DNA of 64,000 nt from CAWGJC01 sp965276665 (GCA_965276665.1 OZ255620.1:4960001-5024000), one strand, 5' to 3'; shown: positions 41,009 through 49,763, counted from the stretch's first letter. The notes: generated by a model from the sequence alone, not told the origin. Numbers and translations are program-made.

Positions 41009-41455
41009 TCAGCGCCGGCGGAACAGTTTCGACGCCCATCCACCGCGACTTGGCGCGGATGAGGCGCGTCCCCCCAGCATCCGCGTCATCAGCGCGCGCC
41101 CGATCGGGGTGATCAGCGCGGTGAGAGCGGTCGCCTGCCGCATCTGGACGAGCGCGTCATCCCGCACCTGCTTCGCCTCTATTTCCACCGTGCTCGGCGA
41201 GGAAATGGCGGCGCGGAGCAGCAGCAGCAGGGCGATCAGCAGATCGACACCGCCCACGGTCAGGCAGCTGGTCACCGGGCCGAAGCGTCTGGCAAGTGCG
41301 ATCGTCGCGGCGACATGCAGCATCGCCAGCAGCGCGACGACGAAGATGATGCCGGCGACGGCGCAGCCGGCACGGACCGCCTGGCGTCGGGCGAGGCGCT
41401 GCAGGCGCAGCTTTTCCGCCCGCGCGGCGATCCGCGCCAGCTGAACCGGACGCAT
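41009..41455 (-). CDS. YqjE-like phage-holin-superfamily membrane protein
   Basis: A 148-residue protein with two hydrophobic helices (about 30-52 and 64-85) separated by a short turn and flanked by basic, helical cytoplasmic tails. This matches the bacterial YqjE family, placed in the phage holin III superfamily by fold. It is adjacent to a YqjD-like gene, as in many proteobacteria, where the proteins are associated with the membrane and sometimes ribosomes in stationary phase. The exact role is unknown. It is not a prophage remnant. Confidence 0.75.
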   Translation of the reverse strand: MRPVQLARIAARAEKLRLQRLARRQAVRAGCAVAGIIFVVALLAMLHVAATIALARRFGPVTSCLTVGGVDLLIALLLLLRAAISSPSTVEIEAKQVRDDALVQMRQATALTALITPIGRALMTRMLGGRASSAPSRGGWASKLFRRR

Positions 41456-41458
41456 GAG

Positions 41459-41728
41459 TTAGCGGGCGATCCGGCCGACCAGGTAGCCAACGCCGGCGGC
41501 GACGAGCACCGCGATCAGCGGCTGGTCGCGCACCTTCTCGGACAGCATCTCGGCCTGGTCGCGCGCCAGGTCGCTCGCCTGCTTGGCGGTGGCCTCGACG
41601 CGGCCGGCGGCATCCGCCAGCGCCGGCGTCACCCGCTCGGACATCAGCGTCTCGACCTGCTTGCGCAGATGCGCGATCTGCGACTTTGCGTCGTCGGTCG
41701 CGCCCTGAATGGTGTCATCGATGGCCAT
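41459..41728 (-). CDS. ElaB/YqjD-like (DUF883) membrane-anchored protein
   Basis: An 89-residue protein: an amphipathic helical region (about 1-60, with QIAHLRKQVETLM and ASDLARDQAEMLSEKV) and a C-terminal membrane helix with a glycine-zipper-like LIAVLVAAGVGYLVGRIAR. This is the ElaB/YqjD/DUF883 pattern, tail-anchored in the inner membrane. It lies 3 bp before the YqjE-like gene. The family is commonly stress or stationary-phase induced, but no such promoter is identified here. Confidence 0.85.
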   Translation of the reverse strand: MAIDDTIQGATDDAKSQIAHLRKQVETLMSERVTPALADAAGRVEATAKQASDLARDQAEMLSEKVRDQPLIAVLVAAGVGYLVGRIAR

Positions 41729-41863
41729 TGCCGGGATCTCCTCGCTGAGTGAAACACATGCGCATAGAACGCCGGGGGGTCAACGTCCTCTCGGCGAGGC
41801 GGTTGCCAAGTTGGAACGAGGTTTCGGGAACGCCCGGAATGCCGGGGCGGCGCAAGGGGTTGG

Positions 41864-42976
41864 ATGGCGACATTCATCGAGTTAGTGGCGCTCCGGATGC
41901 CGGCGCGCGGCGGTGGTGCGCCCCGGGAGGCGCCCCGGCAGGCGGCGCTGCATGGCGTGACGCTCGGGGTCGCGGCCGGATCGAGCCTGGCCGTGCTCGG
42001 GCCCGCCGGCGCCGGAAAGACCGCGCTGCTGATGGCGCTGGCCGGGCGGTCGCGGCCGGAGGGCGGCGATATTCGCAGCGAGGGGGCCAGCCTGCTCGGC
42101 CTGCCCGCGCACCGCCGGGGGTTCGGCGCCGTCTGGGGCGAGGCCGAGCTGCTGCCGCGCATCGGGCTGTTCGAAAATATCGGCTTTCCGCTCCGCCTCC
42201 GCCGCCTCTCGCGGACGGACATGGCGGCACGGGTGCGCGAATTGCTGGCCGAGAGCGGGCTCGACGGGCCGGATCGTCCGATCGAGGCGCTCTCCGCCGC
42301 CGAGCGCCAACGCGCCGCCCTGGCGCAGGCGCTGGCCGGCGAGCCGCTGGCCCTGCTGCTCGACGAGCCGTTCGCGCGGCTCGAACCGCGCGACCGCGAT
42401 GCGGTGCAGCAGACGCTCCGCCACGTGCAGACGGCGCGCAAGCTCACCCTCATCCACGCGACCCGCGACGTGGGGGAGGCGCTCTCCCTTGGCGGCCGCG
42501 TCGCCTTGCTGCGGGAGGGCAGGCTGGTGCAGGAGGCGATGCCGCAGGAGCTTTATGAGCGCCCGGCGACGCTGTTCGCCGCCGCCTTCGTCGGTGACAA
42601 CAACCTGCTGCCGGGGGAGCTCGATGCCGCGGTGGAGGACGATCTCGGCACGGTCCGGCTGGATTGCGGCGCCACCATCGAGGCCGGCATCGCCGATGCC
42701 GTACCGGGGCAACGCTGCATCGTCGCGATCCGGCCCGAGCGGGTGGCGGTCGTCGCCGCCGACCCGCGCGATCTCGGGCCGGGCGCGGTGGCGGCCAGCT
42801 TGCGGGAGATCATCTATCGTGGCGACCATCTCCGGCTCGAATTCCGCATCGGACGTGAAACGGGGATCGTCGCCAAGCGTCCTGCCCCCATGGGGTCGGG
42901 CGGTTTGGTGCCCGGCCGGGAGGTGGCGCTCGCCTGGCCGCCGCAGTACGCGACAGCGTTCGCACCAGGCCGGTGA
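41864..42976 (+). CDS. PotA-like ABC ATPase with degenerate signature and Q-loop
   Basis: A 370-residue ATPase of the spermidine/putrescine-type (TOBE-containing) class. Walker A (GPAGAGKT, 46-53) and Walker B (LLLDEPF, 164-170) are intact, and the H-loop His is H198. The signature is LSAAERQR (143-150) instead of LSGGQRQR, and the Q-loop position is G92 in VWGEAELLP instead of Gln. The C-terminal TOBE-like domain (about 265-370) with IVAIRPERVAVV is present. Its stop overlaps a downstream GTG. No permease gene is adjacent. It is coupled to the binding-protein gene, whose ATG is 68 bp on, and its activity is doubtful. Confidence 0.85.
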   Translation: MATFIELVALRMPARGGGAPREAPRQAALHGVTLGVAAGSSLAVLGPAGAGKTALLMALAGRSRPEGGDIRSEGASLLGLPAHRRGFGAVWGEAELLPRIGLFENIGFPLRLRRLSRTDMAARVRELLAESGLDGPDRPIEALSAAERQRAALAQALAGEPLALLLDEPFARLEPRDRDAVQQTLRHVQTARKLTLIHATRDVGEALSLGGRVALLREGRLVQEAMPQELYERPATLFAAAFVGDNNLLPGELDAAVEDDLGTVRLDCGATIEAGIADAVPGQRCIVAIRPERVAVVAADPRDLGPGAVAASLREIIYRGDHLRLEFRIGRETGIVAKRPAPMGSGGLVPGREVALAWPPQYATAFAPGR

Positions 42977-43044
42977 CGACCGGCCCGGGTTTGCGGCAGG
43001 TCGCGTGCCGAGTCTACGCTGCGGGCCAGCGGGGGGTTTTGCGG

Positions 43045-44208
43045 ATGGGGTCGAGACTGCGCTGCCTGATCGTTGCGGGGGCGCTCGTCCTGTCTGCGCC
43101 GTCCGACGCCGGCGCTCAGGCGCAGGCGCCGCAGCCGGCCGCGCCGACATCCGTTCCCGCCCAGGCAAGCCCGCCGGCGACCGCGTCTTCGCCCGCATCA
43201 TCCGCGTCACCCTCTCTTGCCGCCGCCGCGGCGGCGGATCGCAGCCTCGAGGTCCTCACCACCGGGGGCGCCTACGCCCGGGCGCTCAGAAAAATCCTCT
43301 TCACGCCCTTCACCGCCGCCACCGGCATCGCCCTGCATGACGGCGTGTGGAATGACGGCATCGGCACCCTGCGCACCCGGGCGCAGGCGGGGCCGAAGGA
43401 ATGGGACGTGGTGCAGGTGGGCGGCGACACGCTGCAGCTCGGCTGCGACGAGGGCTTGTTCGAGAAGCTCGATTGGACCCGGCTCGGCGGCAAGGACCAT
43501 TACCTGCCGCAGGGGGTCAGCGATTGCGGCGTGGGCGCCGCCCAGACCGGCACGGTGCTCGCCTGGGATCGCGACAAGTTCCAGGCGACCCCAAGCTGGA
43601 GCGATTTCTGGGATATCGCCAAATATCCGGGCAAGCGCGGCCTCAGGCAGGGGGTGCGGACGAATCTCGAAATCGCCCTGATGGCCGACGGCGTGGCGCC
43701 GGGCGACGTGTACAAGACGCTCCGCACCGATGACGGCGTTGAGCGCGCCTTCCGCAAGCTGGATCAGCTCAAGCCCTACGTCGTGTGGTGGCGCACGCCG
43801 GACGAGGCGGCGCGCATCCTGGCGAGCGGGGAGGTGCTGATGACCAGCGCGCCGAACGGCGCCATCGCCGCCGCCTCAGCGGCGCAGAGCCGGCATTTCG
43901 GCATGCAATGGTCCGGCAGCCTGCTTTCGGTGGAAAGCTGGGCGGTGGTGAAGAGTATTCCGGCGCTCGACGCCGCCTATGACTTTCTGATCTTCGCCGG
44001 CGATCCGAAGCGGGAGGCGGCGCTGTTCGCGCAGATCCCGTATCCGGGCTTCGCCAAGGGCGCGCTCGACGGCGCGGCGCCCGACCAGCTCGCCGCCTCG
44101 GCCGCGGCGTCCGCCAATCAACAGAATGCGCTGCGCGTGGATGAGAATTTCTGGCGCGACAATCTCGACAAGCTGACCCAGCGCTTCAACGCCTGGCTGG
44201 CGCATTAG
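43045..44208 (+). CDS. PotD-like periplasmic substrate-binding protein
   Basis: A 387-residue periplasmic binding protein. The leader MGSRLRCLIVAGALVLSAPSDAGAQA (cleavage near residue 24) is followed by a 40-residue Ala/Pro/Ser linker and the binding fold: LEVLTTGGAYARALRKILFTPFTAATGI, then YDFLIFAGDPKREAALFAQIPY near the end, typical of the polyamine/Fe(III)-type family (family 1/8). ATG 43045 is preferred over GTG 42973, which overlaps the ATPase stop but would hide the leader. TAG stop coincides with the edge of repeat copy B3. Substrate unknown. Confidence 0.85.
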   Translation: MGSRLRCLIVAGALVLSAPSDAGAQAQAPQPAAPTSVPAQASPPATASSPASSASPSLAAAAAADRSLEVLTTGGAYARALRKILFTPFTAATGIALHDGVWNDGIGTLRTRAQAGPKEWDVVQVGGDTLQLGCDEGLFEKLDWTRLGGKDHYLPQGVSDCGVGAAQTGTVLAWDRDKFQATPSWSDFWDIAKYPGKRGLRQGVRTNLEIALMADGVAPGDVYKTLRTDDGVERAFRKLDQLKPYVVWWRTPDEAARILASGEVLMTSAPNGAIAAASAAQSRHFGMQWSGSLLSVESWAVVKSIPALDAAYDFLIFAGDPKREAALFAQIPYPGFAKGALDGAAPDQLAASAAASANQQNALRVDENFWRDNLDKLTQRFNAWLAH

Positions 44209-44333
44209 CGCATTTTCATTTTCGGGAAGTCGGCGCCGGCCCTCGCCCCCACCCGGCCCTCATCGGGAGTATACTTTCGTTTGGGGGCCGAGTGGGGGCG
44301 AGGGTCGGCGCCGACTTAACTGAAATGCTCTAG
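44206..44333 (+). repeat. MITE-like palindromic element, family B, copy 3
   Basis: About 128 bp: long-type left end (TAGCGCATTTTCATTTTCGG), GC-rich arms around GAGTATACTTT and short-type right end (ACTTAACTGAAATGCTCTAG). The left TAG is the stop of the PotD-like gene. The right end lies 45 bp before the katA stop. Confidence 0.8.
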
Positions 44334-44377
44334 CGCGGACGCGGGCCAGGGGGCGATGCCCCCTGGTCAACCTGTAA

Positions 44378-45880
44378 CTACTCGGCCGCCGCCGTCATCG
44401 GCGCCGCCGCCGATCGCGGGTCGGAAGCGGGCGGCGTGTGGACGATCTTGAGCTCCTTTGCCACCCCGGCCGCGTAAGCCGGATCCGCGTGGTGGAAATG
44501 GTCGAGCTGGCGCTTCACGATGTGTTCCGGCACGCCCTGCATCGCCGCCGCGAGGTTCTTGCACAGCCGCTCGCGCTGCCCGGCGTCGAACAGGCGGAAC
44601 AGATTGCCCGGCTGCGTGTAGTCGTCATTGCCGACCCGGTGGTCGTAATGGTCGGCGTTGCCGCTGATGCGGAGCGGCGGCTCCTTCACCTCGGGCACCG
44701 GCTGCGGGCCGCCGAAGCTGTTCGGGAAGTAGAATGCATCGCTGCCCTTCGGCGCGTTGAACCGCATCGCGCCATCCGCGTGGCGCACGTTCACCGGCAC
44801 GCGCGGCGCATTCACCGGCAGCGCCTCGTAATGCGTGCCCACGCGATACCGATGCGCATCCGCGTAGGCGAAGATGCGCGACTGCAGCACCTTGTCGGGC
44901 GAGAAGGAAATGCCCGGAACGATGTTCGAGGGAGAGAAGGAGGATTGTTCGACCTCGGCGAAATAATGCTCCGGATTGCGGTTGAGCTCGAGCACGCCGA
45001 CCTCGATCAACGGGTACTCCGCGTGCGGCCACACCTTGGTGAGGTCGAACGGGTTGTAGCTGGTCTTCTCGGCATCCGCTTCCGCCATGAGCTGCACGCA
45101 CACGCGCCATTTCGGATATTCGCCACGCTCGATCGCCTCGAACAGGTCGCGCTGCGCGCTCTCCCGGTCATTGGCGACGATCGCCGCACCTTCGTCGTTG
45201 GTCCAATGCTTGTGGCCCTGCATCGACTTGAAGTGGAACTTCACCCAGGTGCGCTCACCGGCATCGTTCCAGAAGCTGTAGGTGTGGCTGCCGTAGCCGT
45301 TGAGGAAGCGATAGCCCTGCGGCAGGCCGCGATCGCTGAACAGGATCGTCACCTGGTGCAGGCTCTCCGGCGACAGAGACCAGAAATCCCACATCGCCGT
45401 CGGCGAGCGGAGATTGCTTTTCGGGTGACGCTTCTGGGTGCGGATGAAATCCGGAAATTTCAGCGGGTCACGGATGAAAAAGACCGGCGTGTTGTTGCCG
45501 ACCAGATCCCAGTTGCCTTCCTCGGTGTAGAATTTCAGTGCGAAGCCGCGCACGTCGCGCTCGGCATCGGCCGCGCCGCGCTCGCCGGCGACGGTGGAGA
45601 AGCGCAGCAGCGCGTCGGTCTTCTTGCCGATCTCGCTGAAGACCTTGGCGCGCGTGTATTTGCTGACATCGCCGGTGATGGTCAGCGTGCCGTAGGCGGC
45701 GCTGCCCTTGGCATGGACGACCCGCTCGGGAATGCGCTCCCGGTTCTGATGGGCCAGCTTCTCGAGCAGCTGGTAATCCTGCATCAGCAGCGGGCCACGG
45801 GGTCCTGCCGTGAGGCTGTTCTGGTCGTCGGCAACGGGCGCGCCGGCGGTCGTGGTCATCTTGCTGGTCGGCTCTGCCAT
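44378..45880 (-). CDS. katA: Catalase (monofunctional, clade 3)
   Basis: A 500-residue haem catalase that decomposes hydrogen peroxide. The catalytic distal His is H56 in ERVVHAKGSAAYG, the Asn is N129 in VGNNTPVFFIRD and the proximal haem-ligating Tyr is Y339 in RIFAYADAHRYRVG. The length matches clade 3 (no C-terminal flavodoxin-like domain). ATG 45880 is chosen from the N-terminus MAEPTSKMTTTAG and position; the open frame continues far upstream through the divergent oxyR gene and is ignored. It is divergent from oxyR, the expected regulator. Confidence 0.97.
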   Translation of the reverse strand: MAEPTSKMTTTAGAPVADDQNSLTAGPRGPLLMQDYQLLEKLAHQNRERIPERVVHAKGSAAYGTLTITGDVSKYTRAKVFSEIGKKTDALLRFSTVAGERGAADAERDVRGFALKFYTEEGNWDLVGNNTPVFFIRDPLKFPDFIRTQKRHPKSNLRSPTAMWDFWSLSPESLHQVTILFSDRGLPQGYRFLNGYGSHTYSFWNDAGERTWVKFHFKSMQGHKHWTNDEGAAIVANDRESAQRDLFEAIERGEYPKWRVCVQLMAEADAEKTSYNPFDLTKVWPHAEYPLIEVGVLELNRNPEHYFAEVEQSSFSPSNIVPGISFSPDKVLQSRIFAYADAHRYRVGTHYEALPVNAPRVPVNVRHADGAMRFNAPKGSDAFYFPNSFGGPQPVPEVKEPPLRISGNADHYDHRVGNDDYTQPGNLFRLFDAGQRERLCKNLAAAMQGVPEHIVKRQLDHFHHADPAYAAGVAKELKIVHTPPASDPRSAAAPMTAAAE

Positions 45881-45988
45881 GGGTTTTCCTCTCCTTTCTT
45901 GGTGGCGATGCTCGGATGATGCGGCGCGCCAGGCACAAGAGAGAAATCGATCTTTCCGGCGCATCTGTTCGGTTCTACTTATGAATGC

Positions 45989-46915
45989 ATGAAATCGAAC
46001 AGCCTCGCCGGCCTGACCTTGCGTGACCTCGAATACGCCGTCGCGGTCGCCGACATGCAGCATTTCGGGCGGGCGGCCGAACGCTGCGGCGTCAGCCAGG
46101 CCGGACTCTCCGAGCAGGTGCGCAAGCTCGAAACGCTGCTCGGCGTGGCGCTGTTCGAGCGCACCACGCGCCGCATCGCGGTGACCCCGGAGGGCGAGGT
46201 GCTGCTGCGCCAGGCCCGCGAGGTGCTCGGATCGGCACGGGTGCTGCTCGAGATGGCGCGCAGCCGGACCGATCCGCTGGCCGGCGCGCTCTGGCTCGGC
46301 GTCATCGCGACACTCGGCCCCTATTACGTGCCGAAGCTGATCCGCGGCGCGCGCCGGCGATTCGGCAGCATGGAGCTCCGACTCCAGGAGGGGCTGACCG
46401 CCCCCCTGCTCCAGGCGCTGCTCGCGGGAGAGCTCGACATCCTGCTCCTGGCGCTGCCCGTTCAGGTCGAGGGCACCATGGTGGAGCAATTGTTCTTCGA
46501 GCCGTTCCAGGCGGTGCTGCCGGTCAACCACCCGCTCGCCCGCCGCGAGCGGCTGGCGGTGCGCGACCTCGCTGGGGAGGGTCTGCTGCTGCTCGAGGAG
46601 GGGCATTGCCTGCGCGACCAGGCGATCTCGCTCTGCGGCGCCATCCCGCCCGACCGCAGCGCCCGGCTCGCCAGCAGCCTCGAGATGCTGCGCCACATGG
46701 TCGCGGCCGGGGAGGGGCATTCGCTGCTGCCGCTGCTGGCGGCGCAGGAGCGGATGGGCATGGACACGCTGGTCGAGGCGCGCCCGCTGGAAGGCGAGGA
46801 GGCCGGCCGGGTCATCGGCCTGGTCTGGCGCGCCAGCGATCCGCGCGCCGAAGCCTTTCGAGCTCTCGCCGCCTTCCTGCGCGGCACGGCGCCCCCTGGC
46901 ACGCGGGCCCTGTGA
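45989..46915 (+). CDS. oxyR: Hydrogen peroxide-inducible transcriptional activator OxyR
   Basis: A 308-residue LysR-family regulator. The N-terminal winged helix is LRDLEYAVAVADMQHFGRAAERCGVSQAGLSEQVRKLE. The redox pair is C207 and C216 in EEGHCLRDQAISLC, nine residues apart as in E. coli C199/C208, which identifies OxyR. It is encoded divergently from katA with 108 bp between starts, so it probably binds that region and activates katA on oxidation. ATG 45989 is the usual start with a short leader; a second ATG lies 10 bp upstream in another frame. Confidence 0.95.
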   Translation: MKSNSLAGLTLRDLEYAVAVADMQHFGRAAERCGVSQAGLSEQVRKLETLLGVALFERTTRRIAVTPEGEVLLRQAREVLGSARVLLEMARSRTDPLAGALWLGVIATLGPYYVPKLIRGARRRFGSMELRLQEGLTAPLLQALLAGELDILLLALPVQVEGTMVEQLFFEPFQAVLPVNHPLARRERLAVRDLAGEGLLLLEEGHCLRDQAISLCGAIPPDRSARLASSLEMLRHMVAAGEGHSLLPLLAAQERMGMDTLVEARPLEGEEAGRVIGLVWRASDPRAEAFRALAAFLRGTAPPGTRAL

Positions 46916-46968
46916 GGCCCCTGCCGGGATCAGCTGTCGGGCCGCTTCTCCTGTTCTACTCCTGATTT

Positions 46969-47889
46969 CTACTGTGGCGCGCCGCCGAGCGGGTCGAGCA
47001 GGCCGGTCGGGTCGAGCATGTCGAGGGTGAGGGTGGTTCGCGGCGGGTTGAGCAAGGCGGCGACCCGGGCGCGCGTCGCCTCCATGCGCGTCTGCCAGGT
47101 GCCGTGGGCCGGCCCGATCGGGCTGGGCGCGGTGGTCAACGGCGCGCCCTCCCGCCAGGCCAGCACGTCGACCCAGGATTCGCGATGCGCCGGCGTGCCC
47201 CGCTCCGAACGCGTGGCCGAGGCGATCACCCGCAAATGCTGCGGACCCGGCCCGGCGGTGATGCGCGCGACGAGCGTGCTCGGGCTGCCGGCGTCTCCCG
47301 AGGAGAAATGCAGCGTCTCGACATCGAGGATGCGGATGGTCCGGCCATCCCAGCCCACCAGCGCGGCCAGCTTCTGCGTCACCCCGGCGAGCGCACTGGC
47401 GTCGAAGCCGATCGCCAGCAGCTCGCGGCCGGCGATCGGATAGGCGGCGAGCACGGAGGCCGCACCGGGCAGCACCACCGCCTCCCGGATGCCGGCGAAG
47501 GTGAGGCGGCTCGCCACCGGGTGTGCCAGCAGCCGGTAAGTGACCGCCGGGCCTCCTGGACGCAGCTTCAGCGCGGGCGCATGCGCCGCTTGATGCGCGG
47601 GTTTGGTCGCGGGCGCGTTCGGCTTCGGGGGGGCGGACGACGGCGTGCCCGGAGACGTGGTGCCCGGAGACGTGGTGCCTGGGGCTGTTGTGCCTGGCGT
47701 CGTGCTGCCCGGGGCCGTGGTGGTCGGCGCCGGCGTGGCCGGTTTTGGCGCGACCGGCGCCGCCGTCGAGGGCGCGGGTGTGGGTGTGGCTGGCGTGGGC
47801 GCGCTGGGCGTGGCCGCCGGCGGCGCGGTGGTTTGGGCCGCCGGCGCCATCAGCGGGGCGGCGATGAACAGGCGTCGCGTCAGGGACAT
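46969..47889 (-). CDS. Secreted protein with Thr/Pro-rich repeat linker, unknown function
   Basis: A 306-residue exported protein. The leader is MSLTRRLFIAAPLMAPAAQ (cleavage near residue 19; twin Arg). Residues about 20-100 are low complexity with PGTTSPGTTSPGT-type units, and residues 105-306 form a globular domain of unknown family with FDASALAGVTQKLAALVGWDG and MEATRARVAALLNPP. The arrangement resembles a periplasmic or surface protein on a flexible stalk. It lies between oxyR and cydD, divergent from the latter. Confidence 0.65.
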   Translation of the reverse strand: MSLTRRLFIAAPLMAPAAQTTAPPAATPSAPTPATPTPAPSTAAPVAPKPATPAPTTTAPGSTTPGTTAPGTTSPGTTSPGTPSSAPPKPNAPATKPAHQAAHAPALKLRPGGPAVTYRLLAHPVASRLTFAGIREAVVLPGAASVLAAYPIAGRELLAIGFDASALAGVTQKLAALVGWDGRTIRILDVETLHFSSGDAGSPSTLVARITAGPGPQHLRVIASATRSERGTPAHRESWVDVLAWREGAPLTTAPSPIGPAHGTWQTRMEATRARVAALLNPPRTTLTLDMLDPTGLLDPLGGAPQ

Positions 47890-48037
47890 GGTGTTGATCC
47901 GCCCAATGGCTGGTGATGCCGAGAAGCCGAAACAAACTCCGCCGGACCGATTCTCGTCTCGCGCGACCTGCGCTGGAGTCAGATGACGGCGTCACATGAG
48001 AACGAATTAAGAATTGCGGCGTTGCCGGCGCCTGGGA

Positions 48038-48071
48038 ATGCCGCGCGGATCGCGCTACATCCGCGCGGCAT
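48038..48071 (+). promoter_or_regulatory. Perfect 13-bp inverted repeat just upstream of cydD
   Basis: ATGCCGCGCGGAT (48038-48050) and ATCCGCGCGGCAT (48059-48071) flank an 8-base loop, ending 12 nt before the cydD start. As RNA it would form a very stable hairpin near the ribosome site, and as DNA it could be an operator. Confidence 0.6.
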
Positions 48072-48083
48072 GAGCGACGCGAG

Positions 48084-49763
48084 ATGAGCGATGCGAAAGC
48101 GGCGGCCCGGCTCTGGTCGCGCGAACAGGCCCGGCTGGGGCGCCGCGCGGCGATGCCGGTCATCGCCCTTGGGCTGGTCGGGTGCGCCTTCGCGATCGCC
48201 CAGGCACGCTGCCTCGCCGGCGTGCTCGCGGTGGCGCTGCTCCGCGTCGGCGGCCGGGTGCCACTCCTGCTCGCGTTTTTCGCGCTGCTCGCCGTGCTGC
48301 GCGCAGTGGTCGGTCTTCTCGCCGAGCGGCGCGCCTTTGCGGCCGGCGCCGGCGCGCGGCGGCGGCTCCGCACCGACGCGCTGGCGCGGCTGCTCGCCGC
48401 CGGCCCCGCCTTGCTGCGCGCGCGGCATTCGGGGGAGCTCGCGGCGGTGGCGGTGGACCGGATCGAGGTGCTGGACGGGCTTTTCTCGCGCTGGATTCCG
48501 GCGGCCAGCCTGGCGCTCGCCGCACCGCTGCTCGTCGCGCTGGCGGCGCTGACCGCCGATCCTCTCTCGGCGCTGGTGCTGGTCTGCGCCGGGCTGCTGG
48601 TGCCGGTGGCGATGGCGCTCTCCGGCATCGGCGCGGCGGCCGCCTCGCGCCGGCAATTCCTCGCCCTCGCGCGGCTGCAGGCGCGCTTCCTCGACCGCAT
48701 GCGCGGCATCGCCACCATCGTGTTCGCCGGGCGCGAAGAGGACGAGGCGCAGGCGCTGGCGGCGGCCGCCGACGAGCTCCGCCGCCGCACCATGCGGGTG
48801 CTGCGCGTGGCCTTCCTCTCCTCCGCCGCGCTCGACTGCGCCGCCGCCGCCGCGCTGGTGCTGATCGCGCTCCGCTTCCGGGTGACGCTCGAGGGCGGCG
48901 CGCCGGCGGAAGCGGTGCCGGCGCTGTTCTGCCTGTTGCTGGTGCCGGAATTCTTCGCTCCGCTCCGCGCGTTTTCCGCCGCCTATCAGGATCGGCTGCA
49001 TGCCGCGGGCGCCGCGGAGGCGCTGGTCGCGCTGCCGCCGGCGCCCCCCGCCGCCCCGGCTCTGCCGATCCGCACCGTCGCCGCGCACGGCGCCGGCATC
49101 GCGTTCGAGGATGTGCGGCTGGTCTGGGACGCCTCCCGCGGACCGGCGCTGGACGGGCTCTCCTTCCGCGTGCCGCCCGGCGAGACGCTGGTCCTGCTCG
49201 GACCGTCGGGGGCGGGGAAGTCGAGCGTGATCGAGATCCTGCTGGGCTTCGTGCGGCCGGATGCCGGGCGGGTCACCATCAACGGCGCCGATATCGCGAG
49301 CATCGTGCCGGATGCGCTCTCCCGTCTCACCGCCTGGATCGGCCAGCGCCCGGTGCTGTTCGCCGGCACGATCCGCGAGAACATCCGCTTCGCGCAGCCG
49401 GATGCGAGCGAGGAGGCGGTGGAGGCGGCCGCGCTCGCCGCGCGCGTCAAGGGATTTGCCGACGCGCTGCCGGCCGGGCTCGACACGGTGGTGGGCGAGG
49501 GCGGGTACGGACTGTCGGGCGGCCAGGCGCAGCGCGTGGCGATCGCCCGCGCCTTTCTCCGCAACGCGCCGATCCTGCTGCTCGACGAACCGACCGCGCA
49601 TCTCGACCCGGCGACCGAGGCCGAGGTGCTGGAGAGCCTGCGCCGGCTCGCGCTCGGCCGCACCGTGATCCTGGCGAGCCATTCCGCGGCGGCGCATGCC
49701 TGGGGCGGCAGGCGGCTGGAACTGCGCGCCGGCCGCGCCGTCACCGCGCGCGGCGCCGCCTGA
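48084..49763 (+). CDS. cydD: Thiol reductant ABC exporter subunit CydD
   Basis: A 559-residue half-transporter of the CydDC exporter that moves glutathione/cysteine to the periplasm for cytochrome bd haem insertion. Six hydrophobic helices fill about residues 20-320. The ATPase domain has Walker A GPSGAGKSSVIEILLG, LSGGQAQRVAIARAFL and LLLDEPTAHLD. It starts MSDAKAAARLWSREQARLG. It is coupled to cydC (TGATG). A perfect hairpin precedes it. No cydAB is in the window, so the oxidase genes must be elsewhere. Confidence 0.9.
   Translation: MSDAKAAARLWSREQARLGRRAAMPVIALGLVGCAFAIAQARCLAGVLAVALLRVGGRVPLLLAFFALLAVLRAVVGLLAERRAFAAGAGARRRLRTDALARLLAAGPALLRARHSGELAAVAVDRIEVLDGLFSRWIPAASLALAAPLLVALAALTADPLSALVLVCAGLLVPVAMALSGIGAAAASRRQFLALARLQARFLDRMRGIATIVFAGREEDEAQALAAAADELRRRTMRVLRVAFLSSAALDCAAAAALVLIALRFRVTLEGGAPAEAVPALFCLLLVPEFFAPLRAFSAAYQDRLHAAGAAEALVALPPAPPAAPALPIRTVAAHGAGIAFEDVRLVWDASRGPALDGLSFRVPPGETLVLLGPSGAGKSSVIEILLGFVRPDAGRVTINGADIASIVPDALSRLTAWIGQRPVLFAGTIRENIRFAQPDASEEAVEAAALAARVKGFADALPAGLDTVVGEGGYGLSGGQAQRVAIARAFLRNAPILLLDEPTAHLDPATEAEVLESLRRLALGRTVILASHSAAAHAWGGRRLELRAGRAVTARGAA

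Noticed and set aside
41009..41455. Holin-like protein as sign of a prophage
   Set aside because: It pairs with a YqjD-like gene and lacks any phage neighbour, so it is the cellular YqjE family.
45881..48793. Long minus-strand open frame continuing upstream from katA through oxyR and into cydD
   Set aside because: It is a GC-rich non-coding frame; oxyR and cydD on the plus strand have full motifs and the catalase N-terminus fits ATG 45880.
48182..49762. Open frame joining the middle of cydD to cydC
   Set aside because: It is another frame of cydD; CydC starts at 49763 with a coupled TGATG.
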